A stretch of DNA of 64,000 nucleotides from Xestospongia muta (taxonomy: Eukaryota > Porifera > Demospongiae > Haplosclerida > Petrosiidae): contig OY848919.1 of assembly GCA_963693285.1 (NCBI GenBank), forward strand, positions 11,341,461-11,405,460. Direction: 5' to 3'. Positions 1-10,476 of the stretch are shown in pieces. A program made the position numbers and the translations under genes. A model generated the notes under the pieces. That model was not told the origin of the DNA, did no database searches, and worked only from the letters and a program-made list of their open reading frames with translations. The stretch's first letter is position 1. Every line of letters begins with the position of its first letter.

Positions 1-828
1 AAAAGCCAGTATAACAACTAATAAGGGAATTAACCGAAATACAGTCTTGACATCTTCTACCTCCTCCTCCGAGAAAGGTCCACCATATTTCTCTTTACCA
101 AGGTCTAGTCTTGAAGGGTAGTTATCCTCCCAGTAAGTCAAGGCACTACGATTCCTTGGGTACTTGTTCTTCCTGGCATAATTTAATACTTGAAGGATTA
201 ATTTAATTGGATTTCCAAGCTTGTATGCATTAATGATGGTCTTTCTAAATATTATATGGCAAAGTATGCTAGTTACTAAGCAACAAGAAATGCATACAAG
301 TCCTATCACATTGATCACGTTTCTATTTGAAAGAAAACAAAACGACAATGTCTGCAAAGCCGAAGGAAAAATCAATGCTGTAAAATGCCAATAAATTCCA
401 GAGCTAAGCTCCTGACCTGATCCCTCAATCATCTGTTCAATGTAAAAAGGTACAACATTAGCTCTTATGGTGCCAAATGATAAAGTAAATATAACAGCTG
501 TCAACCAATTCAGTGCAATAAATTCATAATGAAACAGTTTCAACATTAACGTCACAATAGCTGCTATCATTCCAATGTAGGACAAATATACGCATGAAAC
601 AACCAGTTTGTATCGTCCAATCCACATGTCCATTATAAGTCCAATTATCGGCAATAATAGAAATGTGGCATTGTTAAAGTTCACAAATATGTTATTTGAT
701 GACTCATAAGCAGATGGAATTAAGAGAGCAAGCACAATTCCATTCACTAAACTTAAAAGTCCAATCCAAAGTAGACCCAGCAATGCAGCATTGAAGCCAA
801 CACAGCAGTGTTTTCGAAGGCATTTCAT
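1..828 (-). CDS. POT/PTR-family (SLC15-like) transporter, 3' end cut by window
   Basis: The N-terminal 276 residues of a membrane transporter are visible. The reading frame is open to the left window edge, so the C-terminal half lies outside. The start ATG (complement of 826-828) opens MKCLRKHCC, as in the complete neighbours at 2487-4055 and 5772-7340. Visible landmarks are hydrophobic helices, an MFS/POT loop motif (DMWIGRYK), and the family-specific segment ending in NYPSRLDLGKEKYGG before helix 7. POT proteins move di- and tripeptides, or in some members amino acids or nitrate, using a proton gradient; the substrate here cannot be read. It looks intact as far as it goes and is closest to the copy at 5772-7340. 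It is divergently arranged with the truncated copy at 1157. Confidence 0.8.
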   Translation of the reverse strand, partial: MKCLRKHCCVGFNAALLGLLWIGLLSLVNGIVLALLIPSAYESSNNIFVNFNNATFLLLPIIGLIMDMWIGRYKLVVSCVYLSYIGMIAAIVTLMLKLFHYEFIALNWLTAVIFTLSFGTIRANVVPFYIEQMIEGSGQELSSGIYWHFTALIFPSALQTLSFCFLSNRNVINVIGLVCISCCLVTSILCHIIFRKTIINAYKLGNPIKLILQVLNYARKNKYPRNRSALTYWEDNYPSRLDLGKEKYGGPFSEEEVEDVKTVFRLIPLLVVILAF

Positions 829-1156
829 TCTTACTCTCTATTGCCAGTCAGTCGTAACATGTGTACTAATTCAGTGTGCATGCTCTTAATATACATATAA
901 TTATATATTACACAGCCATACTACCCCAGGTACGCAATGCATCAATACTTCAATTTAACATCTATATGTTATCATTAGAGTAGGGTCATCAAAATTGATT
1001 TTTATTTTCATGATCAGGCAGGTACTAACACTACATATAGATACATATGTAAAACATATATTATTCAGATAGCACTTTAAGTACACCTGTTCTCTTTTGT
1101 CAGGCAGCCAAACTTGAGATAAATAAGCGAGAGATAAAATCAACTCTCTAATACTC
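829..1156. promoter_or_regulatory. divergent upstream region between two transporter copies
   Basis: This 328-bp spacer lies between two start codons that point away from each other. Its right half is an inverted copy of the sequence upstream of the transporter at 8137-9747, so both promoter regions probably sit here. A near-identical spacer lies at 4056-4386. No specific promoter element can be named. Confidence 0.4.
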
Positions 1157-1489
1157 ATGAAGAAAGTGAATGGATTTATAGCAAGACAACATCGACGATG
1201 CAGTCATTATCACTTTGCCAAAATTGAATCAAAAAGTGCAATTCTTATCTTAATATGGATGGCTTTGTTAAACTACTTTGAGCTCACTTATGATAATGTT
1301 AGCTATGCTATCCTACTGCTGTTACCTCTTGTAGGACTAATGGCTGACATGAAGCTAGGCAGGTACAGACTGAGAATAGCATGTTTGAATGTATGTGTTA
1401 TTGGCCTAATTTTAGCTTTTATTAAAGTTATCATTGAGATTGTTACTACATCTACTGTTGGTGCCTTTACTTGGGTTATTGGGCTATAG
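1157..1489 (+). pseudogene. truncated POT transporter N-terminal fragment (copy 1)
   Basis: This 110-aa reading frame matches the N-terminus of the complete transporter at 8137-9747 (MKKVNGFIARQHRRC versus MKKMNGFIARQHRRC). It includes the loop motif DMKLGRYR but stops after FTWVIGL, where homology breaks at about position 1480. Compared with the second fragment at 4387-4773 it also lacks 54 nt (18 codons), with the short direct repeat aact at the deletion edges. About three transmembrane helices remain, so transport is not expected. It is an inverted partial copy that carried its own upstream region, so it may still be transcribed. Confidence 0.75.
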
Positions 1490-2486
1490 CTATGTTAGGG
1501 GCTTACAATGTGTATGTTGTGTGCAACATTTTGTTATAGTAACTTCCTTTATCACTTTTTAACAGGAAACAAACAGAAATGGATCAGAGATAAGGTTCCT
1601 TTAGAAGAGACTCAACCAGGAGGTATTAGAGAATGAATGGATGAATAGAGAAATGGGACAGATGGATGGATGGTTAAAGCAAACGAATACATGAATTTAT
1701 ATTGTGCAAATTAATATACAATTTCAAACCTTAAAATTGATCTTATAATAATCATAGTGGTTTCTATAGGGGCAATACATAATTATGTACTTTGTAATAA
1801 GTTATTGAGTACCTATTGTTCAATAGGTATGAAGGTGTGGTCAGATCCTTTTCAATGAAAGACATCACCAAATGAGGAGAAAAAATGATATATAGTTATA
1901 TGTGAATGTTAATTGCCATAATATTACTAATTCACATTGCATTTTTTCATTTAAAAATTACACTATTTCTATCATTAAAAGTAATATCACAAAATTATAT
2001 ATATATATATATATTGTGACCTGATTTACAATAAGGGACCACTTCTGCCAAAAACATTTGTGACATGATTTATGAAAAAAGGTCCCTGTTAAAACACTTC
2101 AAAAAGCAGTTTTGTATGCATACATGACATTATCACGAGCATTTGTGCATATATAGTGCAACTGTATGTATACAAAACTGTTTTTTGATATGTTTTAACA
2201 ATTGCATGTCCTTTTCATAAATCACGTCACAAAGGTTTTGCCAGAAGTGGTCTATTATTGGAAATCAGGCTACATCATATTATATATATATAACATACTG
2301 ACTGGATATATTTAGTTTACTGTGCAATAACTGTATAGCTATTATATATATAATGTATAACATGTATTCATTTGAATACTCTATTGTCCTAAAAACATTT
2401 TCAGTAACATCAATTGTTCATGATATAAAACACTAAAAGTTGTTTTTAAAATACAATTTATTGAATTTAGTTAGCAGAGGAATACA
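1490..2486. other. intergenic, non-coding; holds a foldback element
   Basis: No convincing gene. It starts at the breakpoint of the truncated transporter fragment, contains short TA microsatellites near 1997-2014 and 2279-2290, and carries the inverted-repeat element at 2016-2275. The whole stretch is repeated almost exactly at 4774-5771. Confidence 0.6.
2016..2275. mobile_element. MITE-like foldback element, family A, copy 1
   Basis: About 260 bp with long imperfect terminal inverted repeats of about 110 bp. The left end reads gtgacctgatttacaataag; the right end is the inverse of a close variant (attggaaatcaggctaca). The arms share internal blocks such as gtttgtatgcatac and its inverse. It has no coding capacity and is flanked by TA-rich sequence, suggesting insertion at TA. 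Related copies are at 5300-5559 and inside a glutathione synthetase intron at 19380-19566. Confidence 0.7.
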
Positions 2487-4055
2487 TTAAAAAGAGTTGT
2501 AGTTGTTTTCATGCAATGCTTTTTGTCGCAAATATTTATCATAGTGTTTATCAATTAACAAGTACACGTTGACTTCATTCTCTCTCACTCGTAATTTGTA
2601 ACGTTTAGCTAACACCAGAAACGTTATTAACAAGAGAGTAGCTATAAACCCTTTAGTTAAATAATAGTAGAAACCACATCCAAGCTTTGGTTCTTTTATG
2701 TACCGGAATACATTGTGGATATTGTAACTGATCAACTCTCCCACTCCATATATACCGTACCACACTCCGACCATTAGTCCTCTCATGTGACAAGGTGATT
2801 GAGCAACAGTAAACTCCAACGATGTCACTACAACCAGGAAGTATCCAATTCCACAAAGTAATTCCGATGGGATAAGCCATGTATAATGAGTGGTGGATAA
2901 AGCAGTTGTATTGGCAAAATTTAGTAAACATCCATTGAAATCATTCCATTGTTGAGTCTTTGCTGCTACACCCATGTATATAACACTACCAATAATACTA
3001 AAACACACACCAAATCCAATTCGTTTCAGCATACTTGGTAAGTAACGATAACAAAATGGATAGATTATGAATAAATGGATAAATATAAGTATTAGAATTA
3101 ATAAATATGTTAAAAGTGACCCTTTAAAAATGCATACAGGAATGGCATCATTGCTATTATGTAACAACAGGTCTTCAAGATTGTAATACAACTTCCTTAT
3201 CCACAATGGTTCTCTGCAAGAAAACAGAAAAGCCAGTATCACAACTAATAAGGGAATTAACCGAAATACAATCTTGACATCTTCTACCTCCTCCTCTGAG
3301 AAAGGTCCACCATATTTCTCTTTTCCAAGGTCTATTCTTGAAGGATAGTCCTCCTCCCAGTAGGTCAAGGCACTACGATTCCTTGGGAATTTGTTCTTCC
3401 TGGCATAATTTAATACTTGAAGGATTAATTTAATTGGATTTCCAGGCTTGTATGCATTAATGTTGGTCTTTCTAAATATTATATGGCAAAGTATACTAGT
3501 TACTAAGCAACAAGAAATGGATACAAGTCCTATCACGTTGATCACATTTCTATTTGAAAGAAAACAAAATAACAATTTCTGCAAAGCCAAAGGAAAAATT
3601 AGTGCTGTAAAATGCCAATAAATTGCAGAGCTAAGCTCCTGACCTGATCCCTCAATCATCTGTTCAATGTAAAAAGGTACAACATTAGCTCTTACGGTAC
3701 CAAATGGTAAAGTAAATATAACACATGTCAACCAATTCAGTGCAATAAATTCATAATGAAACAGCTTCAACATTAAAGTCACAATAGCTGCTATCATTCC
3801 AATGTAGGACAAATATACGCATGAAACAACCAGTTTGTATCGTCCAATCCACATGTCCGTTATAAGTCCAATTATCGGCAATAATAGAAATGCAGCATTG
3901 TTAAAGTTCACAAATATGTTCTTTGATGACTCGTAAGCAGATGGAATTAAGAGAGCAAGCACAATTCCATTCACTAAACTTAAAAGTCCAATCCAAAGTA
4001 GACCCAGCAATGCACCATTGAAGCCAACACAGTAGTGTCTTCGAAGGCATTTCAT
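2487..4055 (-). CDS. POT/PTR-family (SLC15-like) transporter, complete
   Basis: This intronless 522-aa frame encodes a polytopic membrane protein of the POT branch of the major facilitator superfamily. About 12 hydrophobic helices are seen. The family loop motif appears as DMWIGRYK near residue 70, followed by a RANVVPFYIEQ segment around helix 4. A cytoplasmic segment with YARKNKFPRNRSALTYWEED and FSEEEVEDVK precedes helix 7. A late helix pair carries EFTVAQSPCHMRGLMVG, the POT pattern around helix 10. The length is normal for the family. The usual ExxER motif of helix 1 is not present, so proton coupling or substrate may differ from classic peptide transporters. It is one of four minus-strand paralogues here and diverges from the fragment at 4387. 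Confidence 0.85.
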   Translation of the reverse strand: MKCLRRHYCVGFNGALLGLLWIGLLSLVNGIVLALLIPSAYESSKNIFVNFNNAAFLLLPIIGLITDMWIGRYKLVVSCVYLSYIGMIAAIVTLMLKLFHYEFIALNWLTCVIFTLPFGTVRANVVPFYIEQMIEGSGQELSSAIYWHFTALIFPLALQKLLFCFLSNRNVINVIGLVSISCCLVTSILCHIIFRKTNINAYKPGNPIKLILQVLNYARKNKFPRNRSALTYWEEDYPSRIDLGKEKYGGPFSEEEVEDVKIVFRLIPLLVVILAFLFSCREPLWIRKLYYNLEDLLLHNSNDAIPVCIFKGSLLTYLLILILIFIHLFIIYPFCYRYLPSMLKRIGFGVCFSIIGSVIYMGVAAKTQQWNDFNGCLLNFANTTALSTTHYTWLIPSELLCGIGYFLVVVTSLEFTVAQSPCHMRGLMVGVWYGIYGVGELISYNIHNVFRYIKEPKLGCGFYYYLTKGFIATLLLITFLVLAKRYKLRVRENEVNVYLLIDKHYDKYLRQKALHENNYNSF

Positions 4056-4386
4056 TCTTACTCTCTGTTGCCAGTCAGTCGTAACATGTGTACTAATTCA
4101 GTGTGCATGCTATTAATATACATATAATTATATATTACACAGCCATACTACCCAGGTACGCAATGCATCAATACTTCAATTTAACATGTATATGTTATCA
4201 TAAGAGTAGAGTCATCAAAATTGATTTTCATTTTCATGATCAGGTAGGTAGGTACTAACACTACATATAGATACACATGTAAAACATATATTATTCAGAT
4301 AGCACTTTAAGTACACCTGTTCTTTTTTGTCAGGCAGCCAAACTTGAGATAAGTAAGCGAGAGATAAAATCAACTCTTTAATACTT
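4056..4386. promoter_or_regulatory. divergent upstream region, second copy
   Basis: Near-identical repeat of 829-1156, lying between the starts of the transporter at 2487-4055 and the truncated copy at 4387. It differs by a few substitutions and a short aggt duplication near 4244. No named element is recognisable. Confidence 0.4.
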
Positions 4387-4773
4387 ATGAAGAAAGTGAA
4401 TGGATTTATAGCAAGACAACATCGACGATGCAGTCATTATCACTTTGCCAAAATTGAATCAAAAAGTCCAATTCTTATCGTAATATGGATGGCTTTGTTA
4501 AACTTTGAGAACTCCTTTATCATGAGTGATCTACCAAAAACATCCATTTCAAACTTCTACTTTGAGCTCACTTATGATAATGTTAGCTATGCTATGCTAC
4601 TGTTGTTACCTCTTGTAGGACTTATGGCTGACATGAAGCTGGGCAGGTACAGACTGATAATAGCATGTTTGAATGTATGTGTTATTGGCCTAATTTTAGC
4701 TTTTATTAAAGTTATCATTGAGACTGTTACTACATCTACTGTTGGTGCCTTTACTTGGGTTATTGGGCTATAG
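4387..4773 (+). pseudogene. truncated POT transporter N-terminal fragment (copy 2)
   Basis: A 128-aa frame matching residues 1-127 of the transporter at 8137-9747, without the 18-codon deletion seen in the fragment at 1157. It ends in the same out-of-family tail (WVIGL then stop), so both fragments come from one truncated ancestor that was duplicated with the ~3.2 kb unit. The protein would have about three helices and no C-terminal transport half. Confidence 0.75.
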
Positions 4774-5771
4774 CTATGTTAGGGGCTTACAATGTGTATG
4801 TTGTGTGCAACATTTTGTTATAGTAACTTCCTTTATCACTTTTTAACAGGAAACAAACAGAAATGGATCAGAGATAAGGTTCCTTTAGAAGAGACTCAAC
4901 CAGGAGGTATTAGAGAATGAATGGATGAATAGAGAAATGGACAGATGGATGGATGGTTAAAGCAAACGAATACATGAATTTATATTGTGCAAATTAATAT
5001 ACAATTTCAAACCTTAAAATTGATCTTATAATAATCATAGTGGTTTCTATAGGGGCAATACATAATTATGTACTTTGTAATAAGTTATTGAGTACCTATT
5101 GTTCAATAGGTATGAAGGTGTGGTCAGATCCTTTTCAATGAAAGACATCACCAAATGAGGAGAAAAAATGATATATAGTTATATGTGAATGTTAATTGCC
5201 ATAATAATTATTACTAATTCACATTGCATTTTTTCATTTAAAAATTACACTATTTCTATCATTAAAAGTAATATCACAAAATTATATATATATATATATT
5301 GTGACCTGATTTACAATAAGGGACCACTTCTGCCAAAAACATTTGTGACATGATTTATGAAAAAAGGTCCCTGTTAAAACACTTCAAAAAGCAGTTTTGT
5401 ATGCATACATGACATTATCACGAGCATTTGTGCATATATAGTGCAACTGTATGTATACAAAACTGTTTTTTGATATGTTTTAACAATTGCATGTCCTTTT
5501 CATAAATCACGTCACAAAGGTTTTGCCAGAAGTGGTCTATTATTGGAAATCAGGCTACATCATATTATATATATATAACATACTGACTGGATATATTTAG
5601 TTTACTGTGCAATAACTGTATAGCTATTATATATATAATGTATAACATGTATTCATTTGAATACTCTATTGTCCTAAAAACATTTTCAGTAACATCAATT
5701 GTTCATGATATAAAACACTAAAAGTTGTTTTTAAAATACAATTTATTGAATTTAGTTAGCAGAGGAATACA
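4774..5771. other. intergenic repeat of 1490-2486
   Basis: Almost identical to 1490-2486. It differs by small changes, for example a short ataatt insertion near 5205 and TA-microsatellite length. No gene is seen. Confidence 0.6.
5300..5559. mobile_element. MITE-like foldback element, family A, copy 2
   Basis: Same element as at 2016-2275, at the same place within the duplicated unit, so it was copied with the unit rather than inserted independently. Ends read gtgacctgattt and aaatcaggctaca. Confidence 0.7.
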
Positions 5772-7340
5772 TTAAAAAGAGTTGTAATTGTTTTCATGCA
5801 ATGCTTTTTGTTGCAAATATTTATCATAGTGTTTATCAACTAATAAGTACACGTTGACTTCATTCTCTCTCACTCGTAATTTGTAACGTTTAGCTAACAC
5901 CAGAAACGTTATTAACAAGAGAGTAGCTATAAACCCTTTAGTTAAATAATCGTAGAAACCACATCCAAGCTTTGGTTCTTTTATGTACTGGAATACATTG
6001 TGGATATTGTAATTGATCAATGTTCCAACTCCATATATACCGTACCACACTCCGACCATTACCCCTCTCATGTGACAAGGTGATTGAGCAACAGTAAACT
6101 CCATTGATGTCACTACAACCAGGAAGTATCCAATTCCACAAAGTAATTGCGATGGGATAAGCCATGTATAATGAGTGGTGGATAAAGCAGTTGTATTGGC
6201 AAAATTTAGTAAACATCCATTGAAATCATTCAATTGTTGAGTCCTTGCTGCTACACTCATGTATGTAACACTACCAATAATACTAAAACACACACCAAAT
6301 CCAATTCGTTTCAGCATACTTGGTAAGTAACGGTAACAAAATGGATAGATTATGAATAAATGGATGAATATAAATATCAGAGTTATTAAAGACAATGGAA
6401 GTGCACTTTTAACAATGCATGTAGGAATGACATCATTGCTATTATATAACAACAGGTCTTCAAAATCATAATACACTTTCCTTATCCACAATGGTTCTCT
6501 GCAAGAAAACGTAAAAGCCAATATCACAATCAATAAGGGAATTAACCGAAATACAGTCTTGACATCTTCTACCTCCTCCTCCGAGAAAGGTCCACCATAT
6601 TTCTCTTTACCAAGGTCTAGTCTTGAAGGGTAGTTATCCTCCCAGTAGGTCAAGGCACTACGATTCCTTGGGTACTTGTTCTTCCTGGCATAATTTAATA
6701 CTTGAAGGATTAATTTAATTGGATTTCCAAGCTTGTATGCATTAATGATGGTCTTTCTAAATATTATATGGCAAAGTATACTAGTTACTAAGCAACAAGA
6801 AATGCATACAAGTCCTATCACGTTGATCACGTTTCTATTTGAAAGAAAACAAAACGACAATTTCTGCAAAGCCGAAGGAAAAATCAATGCTGTAAAATGC
6901 CAATAAATTGCAGAGCTAAGCTCCTGACCTGATCCCTCAAACATCTGTTCAATGTAAAAAGGTACAACATTAGCTCTTATGGTGCCAAATGGTAAAGTAA
7001 ATATAACAGCTGTCAACCAATTCAGTGCAATAAACTCATAATGAAACAGCTTCAACATTAAAGTCACAATAGCTGCTATCATTCCAATGTAGGACAAATA
7101 TACGCATGAAACAACCAGTTTGTATCGTCCAATCCACATGTCCATTATAAGTCCAATTATCGGCAATAATAGAAATGTGGCATTGTTAAAGTTCACAAAT
7201 ATGTTATTTGATGACTCATAAGCTGATGGAATTAAGAGAGCAAGCACAATTTCATTCACTAAACTTAAAAGTCCAATCCAAAGTAGACCCAGCAATGCAC
7301 CATTGAAGCCAACACAGTAGTGTTTTCGAAGGCATTTCAT
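5772..7340 (-). CDS. POT/PTR-family (SLC15-like) transporter, complete
   Basis: An intact, intronless 522-aa paralogue of the transporter at 2487-4055, same length and closely similar throughout. It retains DMWIGRYK near residue 70, the RANVVPFYIEQ segment, DNYPSRLDLGKEKYGG before helix 7, and EFTVAQSPCHMRGVMVG in the C-terminal half. The greatest divergence between the two lies in the extracellular-type loop after helix 7 (around residues 270-320). Start choice follows the conserved MKCLR opening. Its upstream side differs from the other two copies: the inverted fragment is absent and 796 bp separate it from the next gene. Confidence 0.85.
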   Translation of the reverse strand: MKCLRKHYCVGFNGALLGLLWIGLLSLVNEIVLALLIPSAYESSNNIFVNFNNATFLLLPIIGLIMDMWIGRYKLVVSCVYLSYIGMIAAIVTLMLKLFHYEFIALNWLTAVIFTLPFGTIRANVVPFYIEQMFEGSGQELSSAIYWHFTALIFPSALQKLSFCFLSNRNVINVIGLVCISCCLVTSILCHIIFRKTIINAYKLGNPIKLILQVLNYARKNKYPRNRSALTYWEDNYPSRLDLGKEKYGGPFSEEEVEDVKTVFRLIPLLIVILAFTFSCREPLWIRKVYYDFEDLLLYNSNDVIPTCIVKSALPLSLITLIFIFIHLFIIYPFCYRYLPSMLKRIGFGVCFSIIGSVTYMSVAARTQQLNDFNGCLLNFANTTALSTTHYTWLIPSQLLCGIGYFLVVVTSMEFTVAQSPCHMRGVMVGVWYGIYGVGTLINYNIHNVFQYIKEPKLGCGFYDYLTKGFIATLLLITFLVLAKRYKLRVRENEVNVYLLVDKHYDKYLQQKALHENNYNSF

Positions 7341-8136
7341 TCTTACTCTCTGTTGCCAGTCAGTCGTAACATGTGTACTAATTCAGTGTGCATGCTCTTA
7401 ATATACATATAATTATATATTAGACAGCAATACTACCCAGGTATGCAATGCATCAATACTTCAATTTAAGATACTACATACACGTATATAGATCTAACAA
7501 GTTTTTAAACTTCATTTGTAGTTGTTTACTAATTGAGATTTGAAATGTGTTACTTTGTAAATTGATATTACATAGTCAGTGACTAAAACATTGATTTAGT
7601 TATTTGCATAATCTTATATTATATGATTTGAGGTAATAGCCGGTTCAGCTATCAGTAACTAGGGCAATTAATCTGTACACTGTATATTGTCATTATCTAC
7701 TTCACCCCTCCCTCACTAAACAATAAGTGGTGACTTATTGTTTAGTGAGGGAGGGGTGAAGTAGGTGCTCACCACTCTATTTTGTGCCCTGTAACTATAT
7801 ATGCAACATAATGAATCTTTATTCTAGATATAATTATACGTAGGACATGTTCGTCCTTCCAAAAATTTATAGTAACTAATAATAAAACATTAAGATGTTG
7901 TTAGATTGTAGCGATTGAATTTATACAGTGATAGTCAAGACGCTATTGTGGGCTAGTAACTGAGATAACGATATTCATAATATGTATTCCTTCTCAACTT
8001 CCTTCCTCTGTCACGTGCAAGATATATATAATTTTTTCAATAAAATGTCTATAAATAAACAAAAGATGCTGTGAACATATAACAAACGAAATTAACTTGT
8101 TTTCACAATAAAACTATATAGCACACAATTGAGATT
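7341..8136. other. intergenic between two same-strand transporters
   Basis: The first ~130 bp resemble the upstream region of the other MKCLR copies, then similarity stops. A perfect 32-bp hairpin lies at 7697-7764. No coding sequence is seen. Confidence 0.6.
7697..7764. repeat. perfect 32-bp inverted repeat with 4-nt loop
   Basis: The left arm 7697-7728 begins ctacttcacccctccctcac; the right arm 7733-7764 is its exact inverse; the loop is ggtg. It is a perfect palindrome in otherwise unique sequence. It may be a minimal foldback element or the source of a hairpin RNA; neither can be told from sequence alone. Confidence 0.85.
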
Positions 8137-9747
8137 TCAATTAATACTGCCATATTCGGGACTTGCATAAAATAAATCCTTTTGGCTCAAATACTTATCA
8201 TAGACCTTATCAACAGTCAGATATACATTATAATCGTGACCTCTTCTACGTAGCTTATAATATCTGGCCAGGATTAAAAACACAATTAAAATGACACCAA
8301 CAACCACACTTCTTACAAGATAATAATAAAATTCACGACCAAATGGAGGAACCTTACTGGTAACATTCTGCTCTAACAGAAAGTGAATGTTTCCACTGAC
8401 CAAAAGACCCAATCCAACAGCTGCATACCACAAACCCACCATTAAGCCTCTCATTTGTCTTGGAGATTGAGCCACAGTAAATTCCAGTGAGGTTATAAAT
8501 ACGAGAACATAAGCAATACCACATATACCATGAGATGGTATGGTCCAATAGAGGCTCACAAAACCCATTGAAGTTGCATTATCAAATGAGACATTACTTG
8601 TAGTTTGTAATGCATATCGATGATATCCAATCACGTCAATCAACATTAGAAATATATTACTAATCAGTGTAAGAAATAGTCCCAAAGCTATTCTTTTAAG
8701 CATACTGGGAATATAATTATGAAAACAAGGATGTATCAAAAACTGGTATAGAAGTATTAAGAAAATGACTACCAGATAGCGTATATTATGGTCATCTAAA
8801 ATACAAAATGTTTCTTCTCTTTTAACATACAAATCTTTATAGATTTCCATACAAGAAAAAGAATATCCTGAAACACAAACTAATAATGGAGCCATACGTA
8901 ATGTTGTCTTGACATCCTCTACTTCCTCTTCTGAGAAAGGTCCACCATATTTCTCTTTACCTACATCCAGTCTCGGAGGATAATCTTCTAACCAAAACGT
9001 CAAAGCACTACGATTTGTAGGTTGCTTATTTTTCCTAGCATAATTAAGTACTTTAACAAGTACTTTGATAGGGTTTGTAATAACATCCGATGTTTCAAGA
9101 CTACGTTTAAACAGATATTGACCACCAATTGCAACAAAGACTGTGAACACGATAAAAAGTAAATTGATGATTGTGTAAACTGTTTCTAAATTGTAATGTA
9201 ATAAGACACAATGCATTGTACCAACAATCATGACAGGCAAGACACAGCTAAGAAAATGCCAATAAATAGCAGAGCTCAATTGTTCACCTGATGCTCCAAT
9301 TAATAGCTCTATATAATATGGTACAACATTAGCTCTAAATGCAATGAATACCAGACTATATAGACCTACAATAACCCAAGTAAAGGCACCAACAGTAGAT
9401 GTAGTAACAATCTCAATGATAACTTTAATAAAAGCTAAAATTAGGCCAATAACACATACATTCAAACATGCTATTATCAGTCTGTACCTGCCCAGCTTCA
9501 TGTCAGCCATAAGTCCTACAAGAGGTAACAGCAATAGCATAGCATAGCTAACATTATCGTAAGTGAGCTGAAAGTAGAAGTTTGAAATGGATGTTTTTGG
9601 TAGATCACTCATGATAAAGGAGTTCTCAAAGTTTAACAAAGCCATCCATATTAAGATAAGAATTGCACTTTTTGATTCAATTTTGGCAAAGTGATAATGA
9701 CTGCATCGTCGATGTTGTCTTGCTATAAACCCATTCATTTTCTTCAT
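8137..9747 (-). CDS. POT/PTR-family (SLC15-like) transporter, complete
   Basis: An intronless 536-aa polytopic transporter, clearly the same family as its minus-strand neighbours but a distinct subtype (MKKMNGFIARQHRRC opening, longer first extracellular loop). It shows the loop motif DMKLGRYR, a RANVVPYYIELL segment, YARKNKQPTNRSALTFW and FSEEEVEDVKTTLR before helix 7, and EFTVAQSPRQMRGLMVG near helix 10. It has no ExxER motif in helix 1. It is the intact parent of the inverted fragments at 1157 and 4387, which copy its first ~125 codons and about 190 bp of upstream sequence. Confidence 0.85.
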   Translation of the reverse strand: MKKMNGFIARQHRRCSHYHFAKIESKSAILILIWMALLNFENSFIMSDLPKTSISNFYFQLTYDNVSYAMLLLLPLVGLMADMKLGRYRLIIACLNVCVIGLILAFIKVIIEIVTTSTVGAFTWVIVGLYSLVFIAFRANVVPYYIELLIGASGEQLSSAIYWHFLSCVLPVMIVGTMHCVLLHYNLETVYTIINLLFIVFTVFVAIGGQYLFKRSLETSDVITNPIKVLVKVLNYARKNKQPTNRSALTFWLEDYPPRLDVGKEKYGGPFSEEEVEDVKTTLRMAPLLVCVSGYSFSCMEIYKDLYVKREETFCILDDHNIRYLVVIFLILLYQFLIHPCFHNYIPSMLKRIALGLFLTLISNIFLMLIDVIGYHRYALQTTSNVSFDNATSMGFVSLYWTIPSHGICGIAYVLVFITSLEFTVAQSPRQMRGLMVGLWYAAVGLGLLVSGNIHFLLEQNVTSKVPPFGREFYYYLVRSVVVGVILIVFLILARYYKLRRRGHDYNVYLTVDKVYDKYLSQKDLFYASPEYGSIN

Positions 9748-10476
9748 GAGTATTAGAGAGTTGATTTTATCTCTTGCTACCTGACAAAAGAGAACTATTG
9801 TACTTGAAGTGCTATTTGAATAATATATGTTTTACATGTGTATCTATCTATATGTAGTGTTAGTACCTGCCTGATCATGAAAATGAAATTCAATTATGAT
9901 GACTCTACTATGATAACATATACATTGTGTATTCTTTGTTATATGTTGGGAAATTTTTCTCTTCTAACTACTTAAAACACTGATCTATGTAATATGTCAA
10001 TATTGTGTTTGAAATGCAACTGAAAATAGCCAGTTCAGTGGTTGTTATTGACTCTTGAATTATCTTATAATAGCATAATACATTGTGTATTTTTTGTTGT
10101 ATGTTTGTGAAAGTATTCTGTGATATGTCCAAAACTGATATTGGAGGACATTTGGATAAACCAATATACTGTGGAAGCCTCACAATTGTATTTTTATGTG
10201 TAATGAAGAATTAGAATATTAATTGAGATCATAAGTCTGGAACCAGCAAAACAGTAAACTGAAACCTATAGACTGAGACCAGGAGATTGGGACCAGTGCT
10301 TAGAGACAACAGGCTGGAGCAACAGATAGATAAGGTAGTGAAGTACAGGCAGTGCTACAACAAATAAATCAATGACAAATACCTTATCAGTACAAATAAA
10401 TAAATAAACTGTATTTCTTCTAATATACAAACATGGCTTGTCTAGAAACACTTTGACAAGTCAATAAATAACATAC
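9748..10476. other. intergenic between transporter and coiled-coil gene
   Basis: The first ~200 bp are the upstream region of the transporter at 8137-9747, copied in inverted form at about 960-1156 and 4190-4386. The rest is low-complexity AT-rich sequence with short imperfect repeats around 10260-10320. No gene is seen. Confidence 0.55.

Larger units (their letters stand above)
1..7430. repeat. tandem duplication of a ~3.2-3.3 kb transporter unit
   Basis: The block containing a minus-strand transporter, the divergent spacer, a truncated plus-strand transporter fragment and a foldback element occurs twice in direct orientation. Start codons are at 828, 4055 and 7340; fragment starts are at 1157 and 4387. 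The third unit (transporter 5772-7340) ends without the fragment: similarity to the divergent spacer stops near 7470. Period is about 3.23-3.28 kb. Differences are few and scattered, so the duplication is recent. Confidence 0.85.

Noticed and set aside
2653..2931. Small frames inside transporter genes on alternative frames (also 5938-6216, 8354-8548 and the repeated ~60-codon frames in the right array)
   Set aside because: They recur only because the host genes are duplicated and overlap conserved coding sequence; no independent signal.
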